Source: Paenibacillus polymyxa
Lineage (GTDB): Bacteria > Bacillota > Bacilli > Paenibacillales > Paenibacillaceae
Direction: 5' to 3'
NCBI RefSeq assembly: GCF_001719045.1
Contig: NZ_CP015423.1
Location: forward strand, 124,001 to 188,000
Length of the DNA: 64,000 bases
Every line of letters starts with the position of its first letter. Position 1 is the stretch's first letter. This document shows, one piece after another, positions 35,448-44,384 of this stretch. A program made the translations under genes and the position numbers. The notes under the pieces were generated by a model. That model was not told the DNA's origin, did not search any database, and was given only the letters and a program-made list of their open reading frames with translations.

Positions 35448-35478
35448 AAGCGAAGGAGAAAACGTTTCTCCTTCGCTT
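35448..35478 (-). promoter_or_regulatory. Hairpin within the pspA operon
   Basis: A perfect 14-bp stem (AAGCGAAGGAGAAA and its complement, loop ACG) between pspA and the DUF350 gene. On the minus strand only TTTT follows, so it may be a partial terminator or a 3' stabiliser that makes pspA mRNA more abundant than the rest. Confidence 0.6.
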
Positions 35479-35516
35479 CCTGAGCAATCACACTTGGTGG
35501 CATTGCTAAAATGTTC

Positions 35517-36185
35517 TTATTTATTTTCGTATTGCTTTAACAAAGCGGCAAGCTCATCGTCCACGGCGCTTTTCTTATCCAGCTCTTTGAACTCCTCATC
35601 CAACGATTTTTCCTTAGAGGACATTTCGTTGCTCGCTTCGGCACGTGCTTCTGCTTGCAGCATTTTTTCTTCCATACGCTTCAATCCGGCAGTTGCCGTA
35701 TCAGAGCTAAAACCGTTCATAGCTTTGTTAATTTCGGTTTGCGCTTTAGCTGCATTATAACGGGCAACCAGTGTTTCGCGCTTGTTTTTCATTTCTGTCA
35801 GCTGTCTGCGCATTTCATCCAGCTTGCCACGTAGATTATCGGCTGCAGCTTTGTTCTGTTCGTAACCAGCTTTGAACTCGTTCATTTTTTGTTCAGCAGA
35901 TTTCTTTTCTTCCAGCGCACGACGGGCCAGATCTACATTTTGTGCTTTTGCAGCGGTATGTGCCTGTTCTTCACGTTTCTTTACCAAAGCAGCCTGTTCT
36001 TCGTATTGCTGTTTGAACCTCTTTTCAATAGCAATTTGAGCGGCTACCGCTTTCTCTGCATCTTCCAGGTCCTCTTGCATATCACGAATGTATTGATCCG
36101 TCATTTTAATTGGATCTTCTGCCTTGTCGATAATGGCGTTAATGTTGGACATCGTAAGATCTCTTAATCGTTTGAAAATAGACAT
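35517..36185 (-). CDS. pspA: PspA/IM30 membrane-stress protein
   Basis: A 222-residue protein of the PspA/Vipp1 (ESCRT-III-like) family. The N-terminal amphipathic helix MSIFKRLRDLTMSNINAIID binds stressed membrane, and long coiled-coil helices with heptads fill residues 25-185. It forms scaffolds that limit leakage of protons from damaged membranes. AGGAGG lies 8 nt before the ATG. A near-perfect ECF/sigma-W promoter lies 54 bp upstream, consistent with Bacillus subtilis, where the pspA homologue ydjF is in the sigma-W regulon. Confidence 0.93.
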   Translation of the reverse strand: MSIFKRLRDLTMSNINAIIDKAEDPIKMTDQYIRDMQEDLEDAEKAVAAQIAIEKRFKQQYEEQAALVKKREEQAHTAAKAQNVDLARRALEEKKSAEQKMNEFKAGYEQNKAAADNLRGKLDEMRRQLTEMKNKRETLVARYNAAKAQTEINKAMNGFSSDTATAGLKRMEEKMLQAEARAEASNEMSSKEKSLDEEFKELDKKSAVDDELAALLKQYENK

Positions 36186-36238
36186 GTGAAGTTCCTCCTA
36201 GAGTTGAATGCTTAAATTTTAAGCTCTGTACACATGTT

Positions 36239-36265
36239 TACGCAAGCTTTGCAAAGAGGGTTTCA
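36239..36265 (-). promoter_or_regulatory. ECF/sigma-W-type promoter of the pspA operon
   Basis: On the minus strand TGAAAC and CGTA are separated by 17 nt, both exact matches to the sigma-W recognition elements. Confidence 0.8.
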
Positions 36266-36272
36266 AAAATAT

Positions 36273-37295
36273 CTAAAAACCGCGCAAGTAAGGCTCTGGG
36301 ATGTCGGCCTGTACTTTTAGCTCCCGCGATGCATGCAGCGCCCAATAGGGATCACGCAGCATGGCACGCCCTATTGCTACCAGATCAGCTTCTTTCTGCT
36401 GAACAACCCGGCGGGCGTCCTCATAATCATCCAGTAAGCCAACAGCAATCACAGGTACATTCAGCTTTTCACGGATGGTATGAGCCAAATCCACCTGATA
36501 GCCGGCACGCGCAGACGGGCCTCCGCCAGAACCAATCGGACCCTCACCACCAGAAGAAATATGGAAAATATCCACACCTGCATCACGATATCGTTCCCCT
36601 ACGCCTGTTATGTATTCCACATTATATCCATCCTCGACGTATTCTTTGGCAGATATCCGCATAAGCACAGGCATATCAGCAGGAAGAACCTCTTTAACAG
36701 CATGTATGACCTCAACACCGAACAGTGACAAATCCTGCCCATATTCATCTTCTCTGGTATTTGTTAAAGGCGAATGAAATTGATGGATCAGATAGCCGTG
36801 AGCGCCATGTATCTCAACCGTATCAAAACCGGCTTCCACCGCGCGGCGCGCGCCTTCTTTGTATGCCTGGACCAATTCCCTGACTTCAGCTGTCTTTAAG
36901 GCGTGCGGCTTTTTAAAGCGTTCGCTAAAAGGAATCGTGGACGGACCCACAGGTTGCTCAGCATCTTCAGCCTTGCGTCCAGCGTGGCCTAGTTGAATAC
37001 CAATCTTGGCACCATACTTGTGGACTTCCTCTACAATCTTACGATATGCAGGAATATGTTCGTCACTCCAAATACCCAAATCACGATCCGTAATACGTCC
37101 ATCTGGATGGACCGCTGTCATTTCCACAATAATAAGTCCAGTGCCTCCTACTGCCCGGCTCACATAATGGACATGATGCCAATCCGTTGGATTTCCGTCC
37201 TTGGCCTCCACGCTGTATTGGCACATCGGGGGCATGACAATCCGATTTTTTAAAGAAAGCCCCTTTAATTGATAAGGAGTAAACAAGTCGGTCAC
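36273..37295 (-). CDS. namA: Old yellow enzyme, NADPH dehydrogenase (YqjM/NamA type)
   Basis: A 340-residue FMN TIM-barrel ene-reductase that reduces activated C=C bonds with NADPH. As in YqjM, it has the redox-tuning cysteine and tyrosine in PPMCQYS (C25, Y27) and the substrate-binding histidines in EIHGAHGYLIHQF. The C-terminus IGRAMLRDPYWALHA contacts FMN. The start is taken as GTG at 37295 because AAGGAAGG lies 10 nt upstream and the length then equals that of YqjM; the frame is open to 37358. It helps detoxify enones and nitro compounds. Confidence 0.88.
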   Translation of the reverse strand: MTDLFTPYQLKGLSLKNRIVMPPMCQYSVEAKDGNPTDWHHVHYVSRAVGGTGLIIVEMTAVHPDGRITDRDLGIWSDEHIPAYRKIVEEVHKYGAKIGIQLGHAGRKAEDAEQPVGPSTIPFSERFKKPHALKTAEVRELVQAYKEGARRAVEAGFDTVEIHGAHGYLIHQFHSPLTNTREDEYGQDLSLFGVEVIHAVKEVLPADMPVLMRISAKEYVEDGYNVEYITGVGERYRDAGVDIFHISSGGEGPIGSGGGPSARAGYQVDLAHTIREKLNVPVIAVGLLDDYEDARRVVQQKEADLVAIGRAMLRDPYWALHASRELKVQADIPEPYLRGF

Positions 37296-37601
37296 TTTTA
37301 TCCATCCTTCCTTCAATTCCATGTCTGTATAATTATGAATTGCATCCCCATTATACACCAGCTGTCACAGTATACCGAATTCGTTGTAAGGCTAAAACTT
37401 GCGAAAATGCTCCTGTTTTCGGTCATGTTTAAGAGAATATGTACGTTTAGCTCCATCATCTTCATTGATAATCGTTTCATCGTGGGCTTCTTTCCAGTCG
37501 TTTATAAGCCGAACTTGGTTACCAGCATATTTTTAATAAGACAGGTACATAATAGTCGAGAGCACCACTAGGTACCACTGCACGGAAAGGGGGGGATACA
37601 T
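37296..37601. other. Divergent intergenic region between namA and the deacetylase gene
   Basis: About 305 bases with no gene. It should contain promoters for both genes; GGGGGGG at 37589-37595 is part of the deacetylase ribosome binding site. No operator could be recognised. Confidence 0.4.
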
Positions 37602-38408
37602 ATGCCGTACAGGGGAGTGTTGCCATGCTTGGCACTGTTACTAGCATTCTCAAGTTTACCCGTTCACGCGGATGCGCCTCCCAACACCGGAACGCCCCAT
37701 CCCAAGGAAGCAGCTGTTGCTTCTTCTGTACATCAGAGCACAGATCGAGCAACTCCTACATTAGCAATGCTGCGTAAAAAACATGCGGACATTTTTAAAA
37801 TGTGCGGCCCACACACCCGCCAAATTGCCCTAACCTTTGATGATGTGCCCGATTCTAGGTATACGCCGCAGGTTTTGGACGTATTACACGCTAATGGCAT
37901 CAAAGCCACCTTTTTCATCGTCGGTCACCGTGCGGAAAAGCATCCGGGGATCATACGCCGTATTATCCGTGAAGGCCATGCTATAGGAAACCATTCCTAT
38001 ACTCATCCGGATTTTAGGAAGGCCACACCAGAACGCTTTCGCAACCAGATTACAAAAACAGAACGTATTTTACAAGCCAGCGCAGGTTTTCGCCCCAAGT
38101 TGATTCGTCCACCCTACGGTGAAATCACGGAGCCTCAAATCCAATGGGCACGTCGTCATGGCTATATGATTGTTAATTGGAATGTAGACTCTCTCGATTG
38201 GAAGGGATTAAGTAAAACACAAATTCAACGCAATGTGATCCCAGCTACCGGGCCTGGCTCTATTATTTTAATGCACGCAGGTGGAGGTCAAAGTTCCAAC
38301 TTGCAAGGCACTGTCCAAGCTCTGCCGGGTCTAATTCACTCTCTAAAAGCTAAGGGATACAAATTTGTGACAGTCCCCCGGCTACTCCACACATCGGAAC
38401 GGAAATAA
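37602..38408 (+). CDS. Secreted polysaccharide deacetylase (NodB domain)
   Basis: A 268-residue exported CE4 enzyme that removes acetyl groups from peptidoglycan or chitin-like chains. A signal peptide ends near PVHADA. The five NodB motifs are there: TFDD (metal Asp and base), NHSYTHPDF (two metal His), RPPYG, DSLDWKG and LMHAGGG. The linker of about 45 residues before the domain is Pro/Thr/Ser-rich. AAAGGGGGGG precedes the ATG. It could modify the wall to resist lysozyme. Confidence 0.9.
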   Translation: MPYRGVLPCLALLLAFSSLPVHADAPPNTGTPHPKEAAVASSVHQSTDRATPTLAMLRKKHADIFKMCGPHTRQIALTFDDVPDSRYTPQVLDVLHANGIKATFFIVGHRAEKHPGIIRRIIREGHAIGNHSYTHPDFRKATPERFRNQITKTERILQASAGFRPKLIRPPYGEITEPQIQWARRHGYMIVNWNVDSLDWKGLSKTQIQRNVIPATGPGSIILMHAGGGQSSNLQGTVQALPGLIHSLKAKGYKFVTVPRLLHTSERK

Positions 38409-38446
38409 CCATATGTTTATGATTGAGCTACAAGCTAAAGCAACGT

Positions 38447-38500
38447 AAAAAGGCTGTCTTACCAGCAGAAGTTTTCTGCTCGTCAAGACAGCCTTTTTTT
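38447..38500. terminator. Terminator of the deacetylase gene
   Basis: AAGGCTGTCTT pairs with AAGACAGCCTT around a second hairpin (AGCAGAA and TTCTGCT), followed by a T-run on the plus strand and preceded by an A-run. Confidence 0.85.
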
Positions 38501-38557
38501 ATGGATAAGACCTGATAAGAATCCGACCTAGTTATATGCGGTAGGATACAGGCATTA

Positions 38558-38585
38558 AGTTTACATAATATATATTATGTTTAAT
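38558..38585. repeat. dif-like 28-bp site (site 3)
   Basis: Arms AGTTTACATAA and TTATGTTTAAT flank the hexamer TATATA. Read on the minus strand, hexamer plus arm give TATATATTATGTAAACT, which equals, as I remember it, the central region and XerD arm of Bacillus subtilis dif. The other arm differs from the Bacillus XerC arm at most positions. It is a candidate chromosomal dif or an element attachment site. Confidence 0.55.
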
Positions 38586-38607
38586 TAAACCGTATATACG
38601 TACAATG

Positions 38608-39276
38608 CTATTTATCAATAACGTACAGCTTCACATTTTGGAATCCAAAGTCGTTCACAAATGATTTGTTGCCAGGAATAAAGATATCAATCCGCTTTCC
38701 TGTAATGGCGCTGCCCTGATCGCGAGCGACAGCTACAAAAGAATGATCCGGCAAACCTGGGTGGGAATAGCCTGTAACCAGCACTTTCGTGCCCATCGGA
38801 ATGACGTTCGGGTCTACCGCAATTGTACCTAGTTTAAGCGGATTGCCGTAGTAGTCCACTGCCCCCCATTTACCATTCTCGTCGGCTGCGGCAGAATACG
38901 CTGAAGCCTTAACATCAACTATTTTGCTATAGTTGAATGTTTTGCCCCACGCTTCAATCGTTGGCCCCTCATTCGCTGGTGCTTTCTCCGTAAGAAGCTG
39001 CGGCTTCGAATCCGAAGCTGCCTTCACTCTTTTTTCGCCAGGCACCTTAATTTGCAGACCTGCATATATATTGTTGGAGGCAATGTTTGGGTTCGCCTTC
39101 GTTAGCTCGTCTACCGATACCCCATAACGTTGAGCAAGCAAAAAGAAGGTATCGCCCTCTTTGGCAGTGTGAAGCGAAGCAGCATCCGCTACTCCAGCTG
39201 TCTGTGTCAGCCCTGCAATAGCTGCGGCAAGCACCGCAAATTTCATCGTTTTACCAATATGTTTTAGATGTTTCAA
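38608..39276 (-). CDS. Secreted LysM and 3D-domain cell wall protein (YocH-like)
   Basis: A 222-residue exported protein. After the signal peptide (ending about GVADA, residue 32) a LysM wall-binding module covers about 34-80 (AKEGDTFFLLAQRYGVSVDE). A linker follows, then the 3D domain at about 120-222 with DPNVIPMGTKVLV and ARDQGSAITGKRIDIFIP, the double-psi barrel of lytic transglycosylase-like autolysins with the Asp residues expected in the active site. The start is TTG at 39276, 9 nt after AGAGGAGG. A c-di-AMP riboswitch lies directly upstream, as before wall hydrolase genes in other Bacilli. Confidence 0.9.
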   Translation of the reverse strand: MKHLKHIGKTMKFAVLAAAIAGLTQTAGVADAASLHTAKEGDTFFLLAQRYGVSVDELTKANPNIASNNIYAGLQIKVPGEKRVKAASDSKPQLLTEKAPANEGPTIEAWGKTFNYSKIVDVKASAYSAAADENGKWGAVDYYGNPLKLGTIAVDPNVIPMGTKVLVTGYSHPGLPDHSFVAVARDQGSAITGKRIDIFIPGNKSFVNDFGFQNVKLYVIDK

Positions 39277-39296
39277 AGATATGTACCTCCTCTGTT

Positions 39297-39497
39297 ATGC
39301 CTGCGAAGTTAGCTGTCGGATTCGGACTCAGGAGAAGCCCTATGCTTGTGCAATTCACCCCTAGGCATATTCCACATCGTCTTATGACGTATCGGAATGA
39401 CTGCCGTTGTTACGTCCCCCGCACTTCCCATAGTTTGGGCCCAGCTTCAGCGGTTGTCATAACCACATGCTGTCCCGGTAAGTTTTGGCTTACTGCA
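39297..39497 (-). ncRNA. ydaO/yuaA c-di-AMP riboswitch
   Basis: Read on the minus strand, the leader has the family hallmarks in order: CCGGGACAGC, GGGGGACGTAAC, TGCCTAGGGGTGAAT and the 3' signature GACAGCTAACTTCGCAGGC. The class senses c-di-AMP and usually lowers expression of potassium transport and wall-lysis genes. The aptamer ends about 5 nt before the ribosome binding site of the LysM-3D gene, and no terminator lies between them, so control by ribosome access is likelier than by termination. Ends are approximate. Confidence 0.9.
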
Positions 39498-39625
39498 TAA
39501 TATCACAATTTTGTAACCTTATCCGCATGAAAATGTTGGGAACCTCGAACATCATACTACACTCATTACAATTTTGTCATCAAGAAATCGATATTTGTTA
39601 CGAAAGTATGGGGAAATGGTGACAA

Positions 39626-39665
39626 AAAGAAAAAAAGCCCTCCGTTAAACGGAGGGCTTTTTTTA
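39626..39665 (-). terminator. Terminator of the amino-acid ABC operon
   Basis: AGCCCTCCGT and its complement pair around TTAA, followed by a T-run on the minus strand. Confidence 0.88.
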
Positions 39666-39685
39666 TAGATTATATCAGCACTTCC

Positions 39686-40408
39686 TTACAATACTTTGGC
39701 AAGAAAATCACGGGTGCGATCATGGCTTGGAGTACCAAATACCTGCTCTGGTGTACCTTGCTCTACAATTTGACCGTTATCCATAAAGATAATTCGATCG
39801 CCCACCTCGCGGGCAAAGCCCATTTCATGCGTCACGATTACCATTGTCATGCCGCCTTCGGCGAGCTTCTTCATTACATCCAGAACCTCTCCAACCATTT
39901 CAGGGTCCAATGCAGAAGTCGGCTCATCGAACAGCATTACATGCGGCTGCATGGCCAAAGCACGTGCAATCGCAATACGTTGCTTCTGTCCTCCGGATAG
40001 CTGGTTCGGATAGGTATTCTTCTTATCCTCAAGCCCTACGGTACGCAAGAGTTCTAGCGAAATTTTTTCCGCTTCCTTCCCTGACTGTCTTCTAACCTGT
40101 GTTGGGGCAAGTGTCAGGTTCTGCAACACTGTTTTATGCGGGAAAAGATTAAAATGCTGGAACACCATCCCCATCTTCTCCCGGGTTACATTAATATTAT
40201 GGCCACGAGCTGTAATCGGCTCGCCCTCAAATAAAATCTCCCCGTCCGTAGGCTGTTCCAACAGATTCATACAACGCAAAAACGTACTCTTCCCCGAACC
40301 ACTGGGGCCGATGATGACGACGACTTCACCTTTGGCGATATCTATATCAATGCCTTTTAAAATTTCATTCTTACCGAACGATTTACGCAGTTGTTTAACG
40401 GTGATCAC
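39686..40408 (-). CDS. Polar amino-acid ABC transporter ATPase
   Basis: A 240-residue ATPase of the GlnQ/HisP group with Walker [10 protein letters not shown], signature LSGGQKQR, Walker [15 protein letters not shown] and the switch histidine in VTHEMGFA. It drives import of a polar amino acid by the fused receptor-permease encoded just upstream, whose gene it overlaps by 14 nt. Specificity (Gln, Glu, His or Arg) is not readable. Confidence 0.93.
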   Translation of the reverse strand: MITVKQLRKSFGKNEILKGIDIDIAKGEVVVIIGPSGSGKSTFLRCMNLLEQPTDGEILFEGEPITARGHNINVTREKMGMVFQHFNLFPHKTVLQNLTLAPTQVRRQSGKEAEKISLELLRTVGLEDKKNTYPNQLSGGQKQRIAIARALAMQPHVMLFDEPTSALDPEMVGEVLDVMKKLAEGGMTMVIVTHEMGFAREVGDRIIFMDNGQIVEQGTPEQVFGTPSHDRTRDFLAKVL

Positions 40409-41858
40409 TGGCTCTCAACTTCCTTTCCCATAAACCCAGCAGCTTAGACAAGCTGAATGTCATTACAAAATAAATAGCGGCTGCGATTATGAACGGACTT
40501 AATCCTTCGTAGGTAATGTTCTTAATGACCTGGGCCTGATACATAATATCCACCATCCCAATGGTCGAAATAATGGAGGATTCTTTAATGATCGTAATAA
40601 ACTCATTACCGATAGCAGGTAAAATAGATTTAAACGCTTGCGGTAAAATGACGTGACGCATAGCTTTGCCTCTCCCCATCCCGAGCGAGCGGGCAGCTTC
40701 CATCTGTCCACGGTCCACTGCCTGGATACCTGCACGGAAAATTTCAGCCAGATACGCCGAGCTATTCAGAGACAATGTGATTATGCCAGACTGAAGTGGC
40801 GTAAAGTTGACACCCAGCGTCAAAGCAACCCCGTAATGAATGATCATAAGTTGCACCAGCATAGGTGTGCCACGCAGGATCTCTACATAAGTGGTACCTA
40901 ACCATTCAATGATGCGTACTCCACTCATTCGCAGCAAGGATATGATTAGACCAATGATAAATCCGAACAATACTCCGAGCGCAGACAGCAACAGAGTGTA
41001 GCCGATACCCGTAGCGTATAAACTGCGGTATTTCCAAAAAATATCTACGATGTTATTAGAAGAAACCTGTCGATCTGCTGAGAGTGCACTTGCCTCCGTG
41101 GAAAACTTCTCAATCGACCCGTCCGCTTTTAGGCGAGCCAACGTTTTATTTACAGAGGCAAGCAATTCTGCGTTCCCCTTGCGTATACCTACAGCTGTTT
41201 CTGCTCCGGCATCCTCAGGCACCGCCTTGGCAAGTGTTACGGTACCATCTAACGTGTATCCTTTAGCAACCGTATCTTCGATCACAACAGCGTTGATACG
41301 CTGGGTCCGCAGTTGGAGTACCAGATCCGATATTTTATCCAATGACGTTACAGTGGCATTGGGCACTTTTTGAGCAATTTCTTCCTGAATACTCCCTTTT
41401 TGTGCGCCAATCTTCTCGCCTTTCAAAGCATCCATCGTAGGATATTTGTCTTTATCCTCTGGGCGTACCATAATGACTTGCTTGGAGCGATAATATACAT
41501 CTGAAAAATCAATGCTCTTTCTCCGCTCATCCGTCGGTGTCATACCGGACAGTACCAAGTCTACACGACCACTTTGCAAAGCAGGCAGCAAAGAGTCAAA
41601 ACTCATGTCCTCAGGGACCATCTCCGCATCCAAATCTTTGGCGATTTCCTTGGCGATATCCACATCGAACCCAACAATGGTATCCTTACCGTTAATGACT
41701 TTATGAAACTCATACGGCGGAAAATCGGCACTCATGCCCACTACAAGTTTTTTCTGTGGCTTTGCTTCCGTTCCGTATGCAGTGAGCATGGGAAGACCAG
41801 TCAACAGCAAGATAACCGCCGACAAAACCAGGGCGGTAAAACGATATGCCTTTTTCAA
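40395..41858 (-). CDS. Amino-acid ABC transporter, fused binding protein and permease
   Basis: A 487-residue fusion. An N-terminal signal/anchor (residues 8-28) is followed by a class 3 solute-binding domain (about 35-260) with [13 protein letters not shown] and [14 protein letters not shown], then a His/Glu/Gln permease domain (about 275-480) with five membrane segments and the coupling motif [20 protein letters not shown]. The same fusion occurs in lactococcal GlnP. Tethering the receptor to the channel suits Gram-positive uptake. Confidence 0.92.
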   Translation of the reverse strand: MKKAYRFTALVLSAVILLLTGLPMLTAYGTEAKPQKKLVVGMSADFPPYEFHKVINGKDTIVGFDVDIAKEIAKDLDAEMVPEDMSFDSLLPALQSGRVDLVLSGMTPTDERRKSIDFSDVYYRSKQVIMVRPEDKDKYPTMDALKGEKIGAQKGSIQEEIAQKVPNATVTSLDKISDLVLQLRTQRINAVVIEDTVAKGYTLDGTVTLAKAVPEDAGAETAVGIRKGNAELLASVNKTLARLKADGSIEKFSTEASALSADRQVSSNNIVDIFWKYRSLYATGIGYTLLLSALGVLFGFIIGLIISLLRMSGVRIIEWLGTTYVEILRGTPMLVQLMIIHYGVALTLGVNFTPLQSGIITLSLNSSAYLAEIFRAGIQAVDRGQMEAARSLGMGRGKAMRHVILPQAFKSILPAIGNEFITIIKESSIISTIGMVDIMYQAQVIKNITYEGLSPFIIAAAIYFVMTFSLSKLLGLWERKLRASDHR

Positions 41859-42006
41859 TCTTTTTTTCTCTCCTTAAATTCTTTATAATAAATAAGATTG
41901 TGTCATTATAAATGAATATGCATGATTATGCAATGAATGTTATAGTACAATTTCAGCATACCTAACGCAGTACCTACATTACAGTTTATATAAAGGAGTT
42001 TTCAGC

Positions 42007-43185
42007 ATGGATTTTAAGCAGACCATTCAAAAGACAATTGAGCAGCATGCCCCACGGTTTAAGGACATCTCGTTATATATTGGCGCAAATCCTGAACTTG
42101 GAAACGAGGAATTTCTGGCCGCTGCCCGTTTAAAAGAAGAACTGGTTTTTCACGGTTTTGAGGTCCAGGCACCCGTATTGGGCATAGAAACCGCCTTTAT
42201 TGCAACTTACAAATCTGCAAAACCCGGACCGGTTGTCGCTTTTCTGGCAGAATATGACGCTCTGAAAGGTCTAGGACACGCCTGTGGGCACCATTTGATA
42301 TGTATGATGAGTACAGGTGCTGCCGTCGGCCTCAAGTCGATCATCGACGAAACCGGTGGAGAAGTACGGGTATATGGCACACCTGCCGAAGAAACACGCG
42401 GTGCAAAGGTCCCGATGGCCGCTGCCGGGTTGTTTGATGATTGCGACATAGCACTTATGACGCATCCTTATGACCGTTACGAAAAATCAGGCAAATCGCT
42501 GGCGATTGATGCTGTACAATTCGAATTTTTTGGTCAATCCGCCCACGCGGCTGCCAGTCCGCACGAGGGCATTAACGCGCTGGACGCTGTGATTCAAACG
42601 TTCAATGGCATCAATGCGTTCCGTCAACAAGTAAAAAGTACAGTGCGTATCCATGGGATCATTAATCAGGGTGGGCAAGCAGCCAATATTATTCCTGATT
42701 ACGCCTCAGCCCAATTTTATGTGAGGGCCGCTACACGTCAAGAACTGAACCCGCTGACTCGCCGTGTTATTCAAATTGCTGAAGGAGCTGCTTTACAGGC
42801 CGGGTGTCGTTTAGAGACCTCCAATTATGAGACATCTTATGATGAAATGGTCACAAACCGCGTACTTTCCGATGCCTTTACCGCAAATTTGGTGCAGGCT
42901 GGCATTTCGCAAGAAGATATAACGGAAGGTGAAGATCACGGCTCCATGGATATCGGAAATGTATCGCTTCATTGCCCTGCTATCCATCCGTACATTCAAG
43001 TTATTGACGAGAAGCATGCCTTGCATACACCAGAATTCCGCGATTTGGCGATGCAGGACCGGGCCATGGAAGGAATGCTGCTGGCTGCGAGAACCTTGGC
43101 ATGGACTGCTTGCGATGTAATCACGAATCCTGAACTGCTAGCCCAAATAAAAAAAGAATTCTCTCTGCTGAATAACGAAAGCTAA
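42007..43185 (+). CDS. M20-family peptidase/amidohydrolase (AbgB/PM20D2-like)
   Basis: A 392-residue zinc-type hydrolase of the M20 group close to p-aminobenzoyl-glutamate hydrolase subunits and PM20D2. Metal ligands lie in GLGHACGHHLICMMS, the catalytic Glu pair in GTPAEETRGAK, and the dimerisation lid shows FGQSAHAAASPHEGINALDA. Substrates of this group are dipeptides or amide conjugates. AAAGGAG precedes the ATG. It is divergent from the amino-acid transporter operon, so it may feed from the same nutrients. Confidence 0.85.
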   Translation: MDFKQTIQKTIEQHAPRFKDISLYIGANPELGNEEFLAAARLKEELVFHGFEVQAPVLGIETAFIATYKSAKPGPVVAFLAEYDALKGLGHACGHHLICMMSTGAAVGLKSIIDETGGEVRVYGTPAEETRGAKVPMAAAGLFDDCDIALMTHPYDRYEKSGKSLAIDAVQFEFFGQSAHAAASPHEGINALDAVIQTFNGINAFRQQVKSTVRIHGIINQGGQAANIIPDYASAQFYVRAATRQELNPLTRRVIQIAEGAALQAGCRLETSNYETSYDEMVTNRVLSDAFTANLVQAGISQEDITEGEDHGSMDIGNVSLHCPAIHPYIQVIDEKHALHTPEFRDLAMQDRAMEGMLLAARTLAWTACDVITNPELLAQIKKEFSLLNNES

Positions 43186-43227
43186 ATCTTAATTCCGTGT
43201 TCTTTCAGAAAGGAGCAGCCAGCCATC

Positions 43228-44298
43228 ATGGATAGTATGAGCAGCTTTTGGACGTTGTTTATTGTGGTGGACCTCATCATTGTTTGGTTTATATTCCGTG
43301 CAATACGCAGGAACCGGGGAAACAGAAAAACACGGCGCCGGAATGCTTTTTTCCTCAGTTCCCCTTCTCCTTCGTCCCTTACACAGGAGCGTCATCCAGA
43401 GATTACAGAGCTGATGCAGCTACTGGAGCAATCCATTACCGCCTCCTATGCTCATTGCGTAAGGAGTCGTGTAATGGAAGCCCACCCAGAGCTGACGGAC
43501 CAAGAATATGATTGGCGCTGGCATGAGCTAAAACGATATTTTATGCTATGCGCGATTATGAATAGAGTGCCTATGTTCAGTAGTGATGTGGATGAATTAT
43601 GGCACAAAATGTTGATGTTTACCCGCGAATATCAGCAATTCTCGGAAGCTTTTTTTGGTCGTATGCTTCACCATGCGCCCCATTCCGGCGGCTCTAAGCC
43701 GATGCCTGAGGAGCGGGCGTGGTTTGACTGGTTGTATGTGGAATGCTTTGGCTGGAACCGCTATAGCGCTAGTTTGTGGGGTACTTTTTTTAATCATCCA
43801 TTACCGAACGACGAGCTTTCGCGCTATTATAAACTCGCAACTTCGGCGCAGCCAGCAGGTGACCGCTGGAATACGCAGGAGAATACAGCCATTTCACAGC
43901 AGGCCCAACAAGCGGTTCATAAGATTGTACAACATCTGCGCGAGCGGGTGAATAAAGCGGTGGATGATCCTGAGGGTACGCAATTGCCTAAGGTCAACTA
44001 TTTACAGGTCGACTATTTATTATTAGCTGTTGTGTGGTATTCATGGTATCAACCTGAACAATTTGCCGTACACATGCACCCGGATGCTACAGGTAATGCC
44101 GTATTAGCTAGCTCATCCGGCTGTAGCTCGGCAAGCGGTTGCTCGAACTGGGATACACATCACTCGCACCATCATTCCTCCCATGACAGTTCTCATCATG
44201 GAGGCTCTTCTCACCATGATTCAGGCGATTCTGGTAGTCATTCTTCGTGTAGCAGCGGCTCTTCATGTGGAAGCAGCTGTGGTGGCGGGGGCGACTGA
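43228..44298 (+). CDS. Membrane-anchored protein with WH-motif domain and His/Cys/Ser-rich tail
   Basis: A 356-residue protein of unknown role. One N-terminal membrane helix (about 5-24) is followed by a basic stretch. The domain at about 50-225 contains SSDVDELWHKMLMFTREYQQ and the nearby GRMLHHAPHS, a pattern like the plant glycine-rich domain protein family (vDxxWHxh and LHH motifs). After a second conserved stretch (VNYLQVDYLLLAVVWYSWYQ) the last 60 residues are almost only His, Ser, Gly, Asp and Cys, which suggests metal binding. AGAAAGGAG precedes the ATG. The family name is a guess from motif shape. Confidence 0.7.
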   Translation: MDSMSSFWTLFIVVDLIIVWFIFRAIRRNRGNRKTRRRNAFFLSSPSPSSLTQERHPEITELMQLLEQSITASYAHCVRSRVMEAHPELTDQEYDWRWHELKRYFMLCAIMNRVPMFSSDVDELWHKMLMFTREYQQFSEAFFGRMLHHAPHSGGSKPMPEERAWFDWLYVECFGWNRYSASLWGTFFNHPLPNDELSRYYKLATSAQPAGDRWNTQENTAISQQAQQAVHKIVQHLRERVNKAVDDPEGTQLPKVNYLQVDYLLLAVVWYSWYQPEQFAVHMHPDATGNAVLASSSGCSSASGCSNWDTHHSHHHSSHDSSHHGGSSHHDSGDSGSHSSCSSGSSCGSSCGGGGD

Positions 44299-44303
44299 TC
44301 ATA

Positions 44304-44354
44304 GCAAAAAGGGAATTCCTCAGCCAAACACTGGCTAAAGGGATTCCCTTTTTC
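44304..44354. terminator. Bidirectional terminator
   Basis: AAAAAGGGAAT and ATTCCCTTTTT pair around an inner AGCCA/TGGCT hairpin between the convergent His-rich-tail gene and glgA. Confidence 0.85.
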
Positions 44355-44384
44355 ATTAACATGACTATGGTGTTCCTACTCTGT

